NCBI RefSeq assembly: GCF_003031405.1
Contig: NZ_CP020469.1
Coordinates: forward strand, 4,650,001 to 4,714,000
Length of the DNA stretch: 64,000 nucleotides
Reading direction: 5' to 3'
Origin: Halomonas sp. 'Soap Lake #6'
Lineage (GTDB): Bacteria; Pseudomonadota; Gammaproteobacteria; Pseudomonadales; Halomonadaceae
The position numbers and the translations under genes were made by a program. Below, piece by piece: positions 14,098-22,622 of the stretch; position 1 is the first letter of the stretch; the number at the start of each line of letters is the position of its first letter. A model generated the notes under the pieces. The model searched no databases. It worked only from the letters and a program-made list of their open reading frames with translations, and was not told where the DNA came from.

Positions 14098-14547
14098 ATG
14101 CAATTCAGGAGTTTGCTAGCCGGTTCGGCTATGTTGGCACTGCTGGCGGGCTGCGCAGCAGGCCCGACGGAACAGCGCGAAGAGGCGGGAGTGAGTGGGT
14201 CGCAGGTTAACTATAAAGGAACCCTGCCATGTCGTAACTGTGACGGCATTGATCTAGATGTAAATTTAGTGGGTGAAGAGACGAGCGCTCCTGAAGCAAG
14301 GACGTTCACTTTAGATGCAACTTACCGTAACCATCCCCAAACGCCGCCAGATGAAAATTATGCGGGTAACTGGGAGGTACTAACCGGTACACCGTCTGAT
14401 CCAGATGCAACGGTTTATGAGCTAACGCCGGATGGCGACGGGCAGATCTATTACTTCATGCGTATTGATGCACGCACGCTTGAGTTAATTGATCCTGAAC
14501 GCCGTCGTTTTGAGAATGGCGAGATGCTGCAGTTGAGGCGTCAATAA
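14098..14547 (+). CDS. NlpE-like lipoprotein
   Basis: 149-residue lipoprotein. The start at 14098 is set by AAGGAG at about 14085 and by the signal peptide MQFRSLLAGSAMLALLAGC, whose Cys19 would be lipidated; the upstream codons are not needed. The mature part has YKGTLPCRNCDGIDLDVNL, matching the CxxC-containing N-terminal domain of NlpE/CutF, an outer-membrane sensor of copper and envelope stress in E. coli. The C-terminal OB-type domain of NlpE is absent, so signalling to Cpx cannot be assumed. A terminator follows. Confidence 0.8.
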   Translation: MQFRSLLAGSAMLALLAGCAAGPTEQREEAGVSGSQVNYKGTLPCRNCDGIDLDVNLVGEETSAPEARTFTLDATYRNHPQTPPDENYAGNWEVLTGTPSDPDATVYELTPDGDGQIYYFMRIDARTLELIDPERRRFENGEMLQLRRQ

Positions 14548-14563
14548 TTCTGACGTAACACTT

Positions 14564-14594
14564 AAAGGCGGCCATTGGCCGCCTTTTGTTTTTT
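14564..14594 (+). terminator. Terminator after the NlpE-like gene
   Basis: 10-bp stem AAAGGCGGCC / GGCCGCCTTT with a 3-base loop, then TGTTTTTT. Confidence 0.92.
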
Positions 14595-14622
14595 CTGCCG
14601 AGCAGTGTGTGATGGGAGCAAA

Positions 14623-15999
14623 ATGGCAGTGGCGAAAGTAAAGAGTGCCTTTGTATGTACCGAATGTGGCGCTGAGTATAGGAAGTGGCAGGGACAATGC
14701 ACTAGTTGCCAAGAGTGGAACACGTTGAGCGAGGTTCGCTTGGCCAGCGCGCGCCCTGGCAGTGGCACCACGGCCGGTAGGGCTGGATACGCAGGTGATT
14801 TATCCCGCGATGTGGTGGATCTTGGCAATGTTGATTTAAGCGAGGTGCCGCGTTTAACCTCCACTTTTGCTGAGTTTGACCGTGTATTGGGGGGCGGCTT
14901 GGTGCCTGGTTCGGCAGTGCTGCTCGGCGGTAACCCTGGGGCGGGTAAATCCACGCTACTACTACAGACTGCCTGTAAACTGGCCCAGCAGCGGCGCATT
15001 CTCTATGTCACCGGTGAGGAGTCACTATCCCAGGTGGCGATGCGGGCACACCGCTTACAGCTACCCACTAATGGGCTAAAGATGTTGGCGGAAACCAGTG
15101 TCGAAACTATTTTAGCTGTCGCCGATCGCGAGAAACCGGAAATTTTGGTGATCGACTCTATTCAGACCATGCACCTTGAGGATATTAGTTCAGCACCTGG
15201 TGGTGTCGCCCAGGTACGTGAATCGGCGGCGGCACTGACACGTTTTGCCAAGCAAACGAATACCGTATTACTGCTGGTAGGTCATGTAACCAAAGATGGC
15301 ACGCTGGCAGGTCCTAAAGTGCTCGAACATATGATTGATGCATCGCTACTGTTAGAGGGTGGTGCAGACTCCCGATTCCGCACCCTACGTGGCCAGAAGA
15401 ACCGCTTCGGTGCTGTCAACGAGCTGGGCGTGTTTGCCATGCTTGAGCAGGGCCTGAAAGAGGTGAAAAACCCCAGTGCGATTTTTCTGTCGCGCCAGGA
15501 AGAGCAGGCACCAGGTAGCCTTGTGATGGTGGTGTGGGAAGGTACGCGGCCTATCTTGGTTGAAGTGCAGGCATTGGTGGATGAGTCCGCTCTAGGTAAT
15601 CCCCGTCGTGTGGCGGTCGGCGTGGATCAGAATCGCTTGGCGATGCTGTTGGCGGTGCTTAATCGCCATGGCGGGCTATTCACTGGTGACCAAGATGTAT
15701 TCCTCAACGTAGTGGGCGGGGTGAAAGTGCTCGAAACCAGTGCTGACCTGGCGGTATTGCTCGCGGTGGTGTCCAGCCTACAAAATCGTGCGCTGCCCAA
15801 AGAGCTAGTGGTGTTTGGCGAGGTTGGCCTTTCGGGAGAAATACGCCCGGTACCCAGCGGCCAAGAGCGTATTGCCGAGGCCGCTAAACATGGTTTTTTA
15901 CGCGCCATAGTGCCCCGTGCCAATGCGCCCAAGCAATCGCCAAAGGGGATGGAGGTGATTCCTGTCGATAAATTAAGTGATGCCTTAGAAGCACTGTAA
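14623..15999 (+). CDS. radA: DNA repair protein RadA
   Basis: RecA-related ATPase with Lon-like domain that promotes branch migration of recombination intermediates. The ATG at 14623 (MAVAKVKSAF) gives 458 residues; the earlier in-frame ATG lies in the preceding terminator. Visible: a C4 zinc finger CTEC...CTSC (Cys 12, 15, 26, 29), Walker A GGNPGAGKST (about 102-111), the RadA-specific KNRFG motif, and a C-terminal Lon-protease-like domain. Confidence 0.96.
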   Translation: MAVAKVKSAFVCTECGAEYRKWQGQCTSCQEWNTLSEVRLASARPGSGTTAGRAGYAGDLSRDVVDLGNVDLSEVPRLTSTFAEFDRVLGGGLVPGSAVLLGGNPGAGKSTLLLQTACKLAQQRRILYVTGEESLSQVAMRAHRLQLPTNGLKMLAETSVETILAVADREKPEILVIDSIQTMHLEDISSAPGGVAQVRESAAALTRFAKQTNTVLLLVGHVTKDGTLAGPKVLEHMIDASLLLEGGADSRFRTLRGQKNRFGAVNELGVFAMLEQGLKEVKNPSAIFLSRQEEQAPGSLVMVVWEGTRPILVEVQALVDESALGNPRRVAVGVDQNRLAMLLAVLNRHGGLFTGDQDVFLNVVGGVKVLETSADLAVLLAVVSSLQNRALPKELVVFGEVGLSGEIRPVPSGQERIAEAAKHGFLRAIVPRANAPKQSPKGMEVIPVDKLSDALEAL

Positions 16000-16077
16000 C
16001 GTAGGCTATGCTTTATAGAGTGGCTTTGATCCAGAAGGCTAACGTCAGGACTACGTTAAAGAGTAAGGAGAGGCATC

Positions 16078-17115
16078 ATGAGTACGATTCGGTTAACTCA
16101 ATATAGCCGCTTTGTAGGGTGCGGCTGCGAAATCGCCCCTGACGTGCTTGACGGTATTCTTACCAAGGCTGGCCCTGCCGCAGGGCATAAGCAGCTGATC
16201 GTAGGCAACCAGGGGCGTGATGATGCTGCGGTGTACGATCTAGGCGATGGCCGAGGCATGATCGCCACCACCGATTTCTTTATGCCGATCGTTGATGACC
16301 CCTTTGATTTTGGCAGAATTGCGGCTGCCAATGCCATTAGCGATGTTTATGCCATGGGCGGGACACCGGTGATGGCACTGGGGATTTTAGGCTGGCCGCT
16401 CGATAAACTTAGCCCCGAAATTGCAGGTGATGTAGTGGCCGGTGCTCAGGCGGTATGTCGCGAGCTGGGCATTGCCCTGGCGGGCGGACACTCGATTGAT
16501 GCGCCGGAGCCAATATTTGGTTTAGCCGTGAATGGTCTGGTGGACCTTGAGCAGCTAAAGCTGAATAGCCAAGCAAAGCCCGGCGACCTGCTGTTTCTTA
16601 CCAAGCCGCTGGGTGTCGGGCTATTAACCACCGCTGAAAAGCGAGGCTTGCTGGAGGCAGGCCACCACGGGCTTGCCCGGGAAACCATGCTAAAGCCCAA
16701 CACGATTGGTATTGCACTTTCCAGGGTGAAGGGAGTCAACGCGATGACCGATGTGACTGGTTTTGGTCTTGCCGGGCATCTAGCTGAAATGTGTAGTGCC
16801 AGCGGAGTGATGGCACAGATTGATTTCCGCCGATTGCCACGACTTGTGGAAGCTGAAACCTATCGCCGGCAAAGGGCAGTCCCCTGTGGTGCTCTGCGTA
16901 ACCGTGATGCTCTCGGTACAGCACTACCCGCTATGGATGAAGCCCATTGGCAATGGCTGTGTGACCCGCAAACCTCGGGAGGCTTGTTGATTAGTGTTGA
17001 TCCTGCCTGGGAAGATGACGTTGAGAGAATCGGGCGTGAACACGGTATCAGCCTCGAGCCTTTTGGTGTCATGACAACACCACAGGGGAACGTGCAGATA
17101 GAGGTGATTGGCTGA
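16078..17115 (+). CDS. selD: Selenide, water dikinase (selenophosphate synthase) with active-site substitution
   Basis: SelD makes selenophosphate from selenide and ATP for selenocysteine and selenouridine. 345 residues with AAGGAGAG just upstream. The N-terminal loop reads RLTQYSRFVGCGCEIAPD: Cys15 aligns with catalytic Cys17 of E. coli, but the next key residue, Lys20 in E. coli (GCGCK), is Glu18 here (GAA at 16129-16131). Other motifs are intact: DDAAVYDL, TTDFFMPIVDDPFDFGRIAAANAISD, AGGHSIDAPEPIFG, CDPQTSGGL. No selA, selB or mnmH lies beside it. The family is certain; activity is uncertain. Confidence 0.92.
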   Translation: MSTIRLTQYSRFVGCGCEIAPDVLDGILTKAGPAAGHKQLIVGNQGRDDAAVYDLGDGRGMIATTDFFMPIVDDPFDFGRIAAANAISDVYAMGGTPVMALGILGWPLDKLSPEIAGDVVAGAQAVCRELGIALAGGHSIDAPEPIFGLAVNGLVDLEQLKLNSQAKPGDLLFLTKPLGVGLLTTAEKRGLLEAGHHGLARETMLKPNTIGIALSRVKGVNAMTDVTGFGLAGHLAEMCSASGVMAQIDFRRLPRLVEAETYRRQRAVPCGALRNRDALGTALPAMDEAHWQWLCDPQTSGGLLISVDPAWEDDVERIGREHGISLEPFGVMTTPQGNVQIEVIG

Positions 17116-17172
17116 TCCTGCCACTCTCCTTGTGTTGTTTAGCCTTATTGGGGCAGGCCAGCCACGGATGTG

Positions 17173-17865
17173 TTAAGTGGTTTTCAGCCACTGGGTCATC
17201 ATGCGGTCAAGCAGCGGTGCTAGCCTGTGAAAGCGAGTTGCGTCTTCTAAGATTTGCTCGTCGCTTTGCATAAAGCGTCCAGCAGCAGCGCTTTTGGGTT
17301 GAGGCCGCGTGCTTGTGCTAAGCAGAGTTGATACGCTGGCTGCGGTAGCTTCCAAATGGCACAGTAGGCCGACAACTCGTCCAGCATCCCATGAAAACCC
17401 TTGTAGTGGTGCTGCTGCACTGCCGCCTAATGGGAGCGCACTTTCTGGCAAGCTAAACACATAGCGATGCCACATAAATGCTTCAAACTGTTCGGGTAAA
17501 TCAAAGGTGCTCTCTGGCGCTAGGGTAACGTTGTGCCAGCCGATTTCAGGATAGGTGCCGGGAGCAACAACGGCATCTAGCATGTCAGCAATCCATAGTG
17601 CGCCCAGGCCAATACCTAATACAGGCTTTTGTCCGTCTAGGTAGCGGTGGATCAGCTTGCGCTCTGTTTTGTGCCAAGTAGGAGGTTCTTTGAACATTAG
17701 CTCTGGGCCATCGAGTACAATAAGTGCGTCGCACTCTCCAAAGCGTGGGGTGAGTTCCCCTGCATAGAGATGAAAAACGGTGTAACTATGTCCCATGCTT
17801 TCAAGCCAGTCGGTAAGGCGGGCTGGGACATGGTCAGGGCCGTGCTGTAGCAGATGAATATGCAT
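17173..17865 (-). CDS. Class I glutamine amidotransferase-like protein, nucleophile missing
   Basis: 230-residue protein with the class I glutamine amidotransferase fold, similar to stand-alone GMP-synthase-like proteins. The nucleophile elbow, normally GxCxGxQ, reads VLGIGLGALWIA, so Cys is replaced by Gly86 (GGC at 17608-17610, reverse strand). The His-x-Glu of the triad remains as CHLE (about 170-172). Amide hydrolysis by the usual route therefore looks impossible; the protein may be a binding or regulatory paralogue, or a decaying gene. Convergent with selD and divergent from the DUF416 gene. Confidence 0.75.
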   Translation of the reverse strand: MHIHLLQHGPDHVPARLTDWLESMGHSYTVFHLYAGELTPRFGECDALIVLDGPELMFKEPPTWHKTERKLIHRYLDGQKPVLGIGLGALWIADMLDAVVAPGTYPEIGWHNVTLAPESTFDLPEQFEAFMWHRYVFSLPESALPLGGSAAAPLQGFSWDAGRVVGLLCHLEATAASVSTLLSTSTRPQPKSAAAGRFMQSDEQILEDATRFHRLAPLLDRMMTQWLKTT

Positions 17866-17977
17866 GGCAATCTCCTCGCCGGCCGATATATCAAACGCAG
17901 CGAGGGCTCTTCGCTGCGTATGTGCGACGATAACGTATCGCGTTCATTTCACCAATATTGTGAGTCAGGAAATCAGC

Positions 17978-18580
17978 ATGGTGGCTAAACCCCAAGGATT
18001 TTATCAGCGTCTGCAACTGCTTCCGCTGCCCGCTCAGCAAGCATTTATGGCGGCACTGTGTGAGCGTCTGCTGCCCAACTATGCCCTGTACGAGCAGACC
18101 TCTGGCTATGGCGATGGGCATACCGTGCGTACCGTGCTCAACCTGGTATGGGAGCGTCTAAGCGTGCCCAATGCGAGTATTGATTTCGCCCGTCAGGCTG
18201 AAAAGCTTGCCGAGTGCGAGCCTCCTGAGTCGGATGAAAGCTTTGGTGCACGCCGTGCGCTAGACGCGGTGGTCTCGGTGTCGGCGTTGCTGGACACGCT
18301 ACAGGGTGAATCTCCTGAAGCTGTGCTTGACGTTAGCCGTACCTCGCGAGCCGGCGTGCGAGCCTTCATTGAGCTGACCGAAGGTGAAGAGGATGCCCAG
18401 GCGCTTGCGCTGATTATCCGTGACCACCCTCTTATGGCCGATGAAAACGACTTTCAGGACGCCGTATTAGAGGCTGTGAGCGAGCCTATTAGTAAGTCCT
18501 CCCTTAAAGAGATTCGTCAACTAGGCCGTAACAACGGCATTAGTAATCTAGGGCTGTCGCTCAATGATGAGGGCGAGTAA
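17978..18580 (+). CDS. DUF416 (YjaG-like) protein
   Basis: 200-residue cytoplasmic protein of the DUF416 family; function unknown. The start at 17978 (MVAKPQGFYQRLQLLPLPAQQAF) has a TCAGGA site upstream; the longer frame from 17864 overlaps the divergent gene and is not preferred. The motif LCERLLPNYALYEQTSGYGDGHTVRTVLNLVWE matches E. coli YjaG, and the C-terminal half is helical and acidic. Confidence 0.85.
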   Translation: MVAKPQGFYQRLQLLPLPAQQAFMAALCERLLPNYALYEQTSGYGDGHTVRTVLNLVWERLSVPNASIDFARQAEKLAECEPPESDESFGARRALDAVVSVSALLDTLQGESPEAVLDVSRTSRAGVRAFIELTEGEEDAQALALIIRDHPLMADENDFQDAVLEAVSEPISKSSLKEIRQLGRNNGISNLGLSLNDEGE

Positions 18581-18588
18581 CTGGTCGA

Positions 18589-19095
18589 TTAAAATCGCCA
18601 GCCAGCCGTTATCATCATCCCTGCTGTTCCGAATACGATAAGGTCTGACTCAAAGTTCCCCCACTGCATGCCAATGCTGGGCAATACTGCCGGTGCAATT
18701 TCGTAGTGGTTAAAAGGGATTTTGTCGCGAAACTCATCTTTGTAGCCGCGTAGCAAGCCGCCCGTCAGCTTGGCTCTTAGATGAATTTCCTCGGTTAGCT
18801 GGCCAAGCGGAAACTCTCGGCCAGCGTAAAAGTACCAGGTTGGCTGATCGAAGGAGTTTTTGAACCACGCGGTTCCTGCTAGCCAGCGATCTGGGTTGTG
18901 TAGCTCAATACTTACTAAATCCTGTTGATTAGTATGCTCCGGGTCTGGGCTGAAGTGGCGGGTTAGTAGGCTGGTTTGCACCAGCATATGATCAAGCTCC
19001 AGTACGGGAGGCCAGTCAGGCAGAGAAGAGGCAGAGGCGGAGGCGCTCAGCCAAATCCCTGCCAGCCCTCCCAACCATGGATAAGCGCGAGGCAT
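18589..19095 (-). CDS. PagP-like outer-membrane beta-barrel protein (tentative)
   Basis: 168 residues with an N-terminal signal peptide (cleavage after about ASA, residues 20-23). The rest alternates in the manner of beta strands and ends in ITAGWRF, a terminal aromatic typical of outer-membrane barrels. GTAWFKNSFDQPTWYFYAGREF and the later PAVLPSIGMQWG resemble the lipid A palmitoyltransferase PagP region around AFKDS. The catalytic Asp-Ser of PagP would here be Asn-Ser, so activity is doubtful. It starts 9 bp behind hisF on the same strand and may share its transcript. Assignment by resemblance only. Confidence 0.5.
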   Translation of the reverse strand: MPRAYPWLGGLAGIWLSASASASSLPDWPPVLELDHMLVQTSLLTRHFSPDPEHTNQQDLVSIELHNPDRWLAGTAWFKNSFDQPTWYFYAGREFPLGQLTEEIHLRAKLTGGLLRGYKDEFRDKIPFNHYEIAPAVLPSIGMQWGNFESDLIVFGTAGMMITAGWRF

Positions 19096-19104
19096 GTCAA
19101 ACTC

Positions 19105-19878
19105 CTAAAGCCGCATTTCGATACCGCGTTCCGCCATATAGCGCTTCGCTTCGGGAATTGTATGCTCACCAAAATGGAAAATACTTGCCGCTAATACCGC
19201 ATCGGCACCGCCTTTAAGTACACCATCCACCAAGTGATCCAAGTTACCTACGCCGCCAGAGGCAATTACCGGCACGCTGACTGCCTCGGAAATTGCGTGG
19301 GTGATGCCCAGGTCAAAGCCAATTTTGGTGCCGTCGCGGTCCATGCTGGTTAGCAGCAGCTCTCCCGCACCAAATTCCACCATTTTTTTGGCCCATTCAA
19401 TGGCGTCCAGGCCCGTGGGGCGCCGTCCGCCATGGGTGAAAATCTCCCAGCGGTCAGCTTCACCTTCTTTGGATACTTTTTTTGCGTCAATGGCCACGAC
19501 AATGCATTGACTACCAAACCGCTCAGCGGCTTCGCGAACAAATTCTGGATTGGTAACGGCTGCGGTATTGATCGAGACTTTATCGGCACCCGCATTTAGC
19601 ATGGTACGAATATCGTCGCAGGTGCGAATACCACCACCAACAGTCAGAGGAATAAACACTTCGCCAGCGATGCGCTCTACCATTTCAACCGTTGTGGCGC
19701 GATCTTCGTGACTGGCGGTAATATCTAGAAAGGTGATTTCGTCGGCGCCCTGTAGGTTATAACGCTGGGCGATTTCGACCGGGTCACCTGCATCGCGAAT
19801 GCCAACAAAGTTAACACCTTTGACGACACGCCCGGCATCTACATCCAGGCACGGAATAATGCGCTTGGCCAAGCTCAT
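19105..19878 (-). CDS. hisF: Imidazole glycerol phosphate synthase, cyclase subunit
   Basis: (beta/alpha)8 barrel that with HisH converts PRFAR and ammonia to imidazole glycerol phosphate and AICAR. 257 residues starting [21 protein letters not shown]. The catalytic Asp in IIPCLDVD and the second in [11 protein letters not shown] are present, as are the phosphate-binding loops GGGIRT and ASGGVG. Its ATG overlaps the hisA stop by 4 bp. Confidence 0.97.
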   Translation of the reverse strand: MSLAKRIIPCLDVDAGRVVKGVNFVGIRDAGDPVEIAQRYNLQGADEITFLDITASHEDRATTVEMVERIAGEVFIPLTVGGGIRTCDDIRTMLNAGADKVSINTAAVTNPEFVREAAERFGSQCIVVAIDAKKVSKEGEADRWEIFTHGGRRPTGLDAIEWAKKMVEFGAGELLLTSMDRDGTKIGFDLGITHAISEAVSVPVIASGGVGNLDHLVDGVLKGGADAVLAASIFHFGEHTIPEAKRYMAERGIEMRL

Positions 19879-20621
19879 GTGTTGCCTCCGGTAAGCTGGT
19901 CGCTCAAGCGTTGAGCTTCTGCTACATCCAAGCTGCCTTCATAAATGGCACGGCCAGTAATAGCGCCTAGAATGCCGCTATCAGCAACGTTACACAGCGC
20001 GTGAATATCATCCAGGTTCGTGACGCCACCAGAAGCAATCACCGGTAAGCCACCTTCACGGGCAAGAGCTGCGGTGGCTTCAACGTTAACACCTTGCATC
20101 ATGCCATCACGGGCGATATCGGTGTAAACGATGCTGGACACGCCATCGTTGGCAAAGCGCTTGGCGAGTTCGGTTGCTTTAATGGTCGAAACTTCTGCCC
20201 ATCCATCAGTGGCGACAAAGCCATCTTTAGCGTCCAGGCCCACAATAATATGGCCGGGGAAGGCACGGCACATCTCTCCCACGAACTCTGGCTGTTTGAC
20301 CGCTTTGGTGCCAATAATTACGTAAGAGACACCCGCATTCAGGTAGTGTTCAATGGTTTCTGCCGTGCGAATGCCGCCGCCAATTTGAATCGGCAGGTTG
20401 GGGTAAGCACGGGCAATGGCGGTTACTGCATCGCCGTTCATTGGCTTGCCTTCAAAGGCGCCATTTAGGTCAACCAAATGCAAGCGTCGAGCGCCTGCTT
20501 CTACCCAGCGGGCAGCCATGGCAACGGGATCGTCACCATAAGAGGTTGAGTCTTCCATTCGGCCCTGCTTTAAGCGCACACACTGGCCGTCTTTGAGATC
20601 AATCGCGGGAATTACCAACAT
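19875..20621 (-). CDS. hisA: ProFAR isomerase
   Basis: 1-(5-phosphoribosyl)-5-[(5-phosphoribosylamino)methylideneamino]imidazole-4-carboxamide isomerase, a (beta/alpha)8 barrel acting just before HisFH. 248 residues, beginning [20 protein letters not shown]. Visible: catalytic Asp8 in AIDLKDG, the second Asp in [10 protein letters not shown], and the phosphate loops QIGGGIRT and ASGGVT. In operon with hisH (11-bp gap) and hisF. Confidence 0.97.
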   Translation of the reverse strand: MLVIPAIDLKDGQCVRLKQGRMEDSTSYGDDPVAMAARWVEAGARRLHLVDLNGAFEGKPMNGDAVTAIARAYPNLPIQIGGGIRTAETIEHYLNAGVSYVIIGTKAVKQPEFVGEMCRAFPGHIIVGLDAKDGFVATDGWAEVSTIKATELAKRFANDGVSSIVYTDIARDGMMQGVNVEATAALAREGGLPVIASGGVTNLDDIHALCNVADSGILGAITGRAIYEGSLDVAEAQRLSDQLTGGNT

Positions 20622-20632
20622 AGTGAAACCTC

Positions 20633-21274
20633 TCAGGGCGTCCAGGTGACAAAATTTTCCAGCAGGCGCAGGCCCGCACGGGAGCTTTTTTCTGGGTGGA
20701 ACTGCACAGCAAACGTTGCGTCGCGGCCAATCGCCACGTGGGCATTCACTTTGCCATATTGGGTAGTGCCGAATACCTGTGCGTCATCGGCTGCATTCAC
20801 GTAGTAACTATGCACAAAGTAGAAGTGCTCGTTATCGTCAATACCTGCCCATAGTGGGTGATCGTGATGCTGTGAAACTAGGTTCCAACCCATGTGGGGT
20901 ACTTTCAGGCGCTGGTCGTGCTCGTCGCGCATATTGGCTGGGAAGCGGTCAACACTGCCTTGGAAAAAGCCCAGACAATCTACGCCACCGTTCTCTTCGC
21001 TGCGCTCTAGCAGCATTTGCTGGCCTACGCAGATGCCTAGCAAGGGTTTGGCCTGACGGCTCAGAATATCGTCCACTAAGCCGCGCAAATCGGTGCGTTC
21101 AAGCTCACCTACGCAGTCGCGAATAGCGCCCTGGCCAGGTAGCACCAAGCGCGTGGCACCTAGAATGCGCCGTGGGTCGCGAGTGATAATTACATTTTCA
21201 TGGGTAACGTGTTCAAGCGCCTTCGCCACAGAATGTAAATTGCCCATGCCATAATCGATTACTGCGATGGTCAT
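20633..21274 (-). CDS. hisH: Imidazole glycerol phosphate synthase, glutaminase subunit
   Basis: Class I glutamine amidotransferase that feeds ammonia to HisF. 213 residues starting [16 protein letters not shown]. The nucleophile Cys lies in [12 protein letters not shown] and the catalytic His-x-Glu in VQFHPEKS, so unlike the 17.2-kb paralogue this triad is complete. Confidence 0.97.
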   Translation of the reverse strand: MTIAVIDYGMGNLHSVAKALEHVTHENVIITRDPRRILGATRLVLPGQGAIRDCVGELERTDLRGLVDDILSRQAKPLLGICVGQQMLLERSEENGGVDCLGFFQGSVDRFPANMRDEHDQRLKVPHMGWNLVSQHHDHPLWAGIDDNEHFYFVHSYYVNAADDAQVFGTTQYGKVNAHVAIGRDATFAVQFHPEKSSRAGLRLLENFVTWTP

Positions 21275-21341
21275 GAAGCACTCCTTATCGTCGTAGGCGA
21301 GGGTCTGCTAGCAGCAATATCGTTAGCAATAGTGCTCAGCA

Positions 21342-21935
21342 TTATAAGCTTCCTTTGGTGGACGGCATTTGGCCCGCCATACGTGGATCTTCTGCGACTG
21401 CCATGCGTAGCGCTCTACCAAAGGCTTTAAAAATAGTTTCAGCCTGGTGGTGAGCATTAAAGCCCTTTATGTTGTCGATATGCAGCGTCACGCGGGCATG
21501 GTTCACAAAGCCCTGGAAAAACTCCCAAAAGAGTTGGGTATCCATGCGGCCAATGGTATCGCGAGTAAAGTCGACATTCATAAAAAGGCCTGGGCGGCCA
21601 GAGAAATCAATCACCACCCGGGAGAGCGCCTCATCAAGGGGGACATAGGCGTGGCCATAACGGTAGATGCCGCGCTTATCACCAATCGCTTGGTAAAACG
21701 CCTGGCCTAGGGTGATGCCCAGGTCTTCTACGGTGTGATGGTCATCAATATGCAGGTCACCGTTGGCCTGAATGTCGAGATCCACCATCCCATGCCGTGC
21801 CACTTGGTCAAGCATGTGGTCCAGAAACGGGACGCCGGTTTCACAGCGGAGACGGCCTTCGCCGTCAAGGTTGACGCTGACCGTAATCTGCGTTTCGTTG
21901 GTATCACGGCTTACCGTGGCAATACGCGCTGACAT
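21342..21935 (-). CDS. hisB: Imidazoleglycerol-phosphate dehydratase
   Basis: Mn-dependent dehydratase of histidine synthesis, monofunctional (197 residues, no N-terminal phosphatase as in E. coli). The metal-binding motifs [16 protein letters not shown] ([12 protein letters not shown]) and [19 protein letters not shown] are present. First gene of the hisB-hisH-hisA-hisF cluster; a 67-bp gap separates it from hisH. Confidence 0.97.
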   Translation of the reverse strand: MSARIATVSRDTNETQITVSVNLDGEGRLRCETGVPFLDHMLDQVARHGMVDLDIQANGDLHIDDHHTVEDLGITLGQAFYQAIGDKRGIYRYGHAYVPLDEALSRVVIDFSGRPGLFMNVDFTRDTIGRMDTQLFWEFFQGFVNHARVTLHIDNIKGFNAHHQAETIFKAFGRALRMAVAEDPRMAGQMPSTKGSL

Positions 21936-22139
21936 GTTGCATCTCCTGCGCTTTGGCGCACTCTAAGGGGTGTCGGTAGGTATTGGGTGACGTTACCACC
22001 GTATAATCAAGGCATAACCTATGGCCAAAACTGCCATTATAGAGAATCGGCGCCCCCATCCGCTACAATGCGCGAAATGTAGCCGCTTTTAATGGCGGTA
22101 GAATAGCAGTCTAACTGCTTCGGCAAAGAGGATTTCACC

Positions 22140-22622
22140 ATGCCGGTGACAATGCAGTATGTCGACCAGGCCCGTTGGGAGGCAGAAGAGCAGGTGCGAA
22201 TCGACTTGGTGCGCATATATGAAGATGCGCCCCAGGAGCGTATGCCTACCCCAACGGTTATGCCATTTATACAGCAGCATTTAAATCAGCAGCACTTTTT
22301 TGCCTGCGCACACTTTAATGATCGCCTGTTAGGAGCCGTGGCGGTCCAAGAAGCCAATGACCGTGCGTGGTGGCTATCTGAGCTGTGTGTACGCAAAGCC
22401 ACACGGCGCAGAGGCGTAGGCACACGGCTGATGGCCTTGTTAGGCGAGCAAGCAAAACAGGACGGGCGAGTTTTGCGTATTGCGACCTCGGCATTGCCTC
22501 TCGCTGATCGAGTACTGCTCTCCAAGCTGGGTTACCGGCCGGTGGCAACTGAGCAGCTCGCCGAGCCAAATTCGCCGGCTACCAGTGATTTTGTTGAGCT
22601 AGACCCACAAGGGAAAGGGTAA
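22140..22622 (+). CDS. GNAT acetyltransferase, PanZ/PanM-like
   Basis: 160-residue GNAT-fold protein. The acetyl-CoA loop is seen as ELCVRKATRRRGVGTRLM, and the N-terminal part (RIDLVRIYEDAP...FFACAHFNDRLLGAVAV) follows E. coli PanZ, the acetyl-CoA sensor that binds PanD and controls its maturation and activity. Whether this homologue does so is not shown. The stop overlaps the start of the AsmA-family gene (TAATG), suggesting coupling. GAGGA precedes the start. Confidence 0.75.
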   Translation: MPVTMQYVDQARWEAEEQVRIDLVRIYEDAPQERMPTPTVMPFIQQHLNQQHFFACAHFNDRLLGAVAVQEANDRAWWLSELCVRKATRRRGVGTRLMALLGEQAKQDGRVLRIATSALPLADRVLLSKLGYRPVATEQLAEPNSPATSDFVELDPQGKG

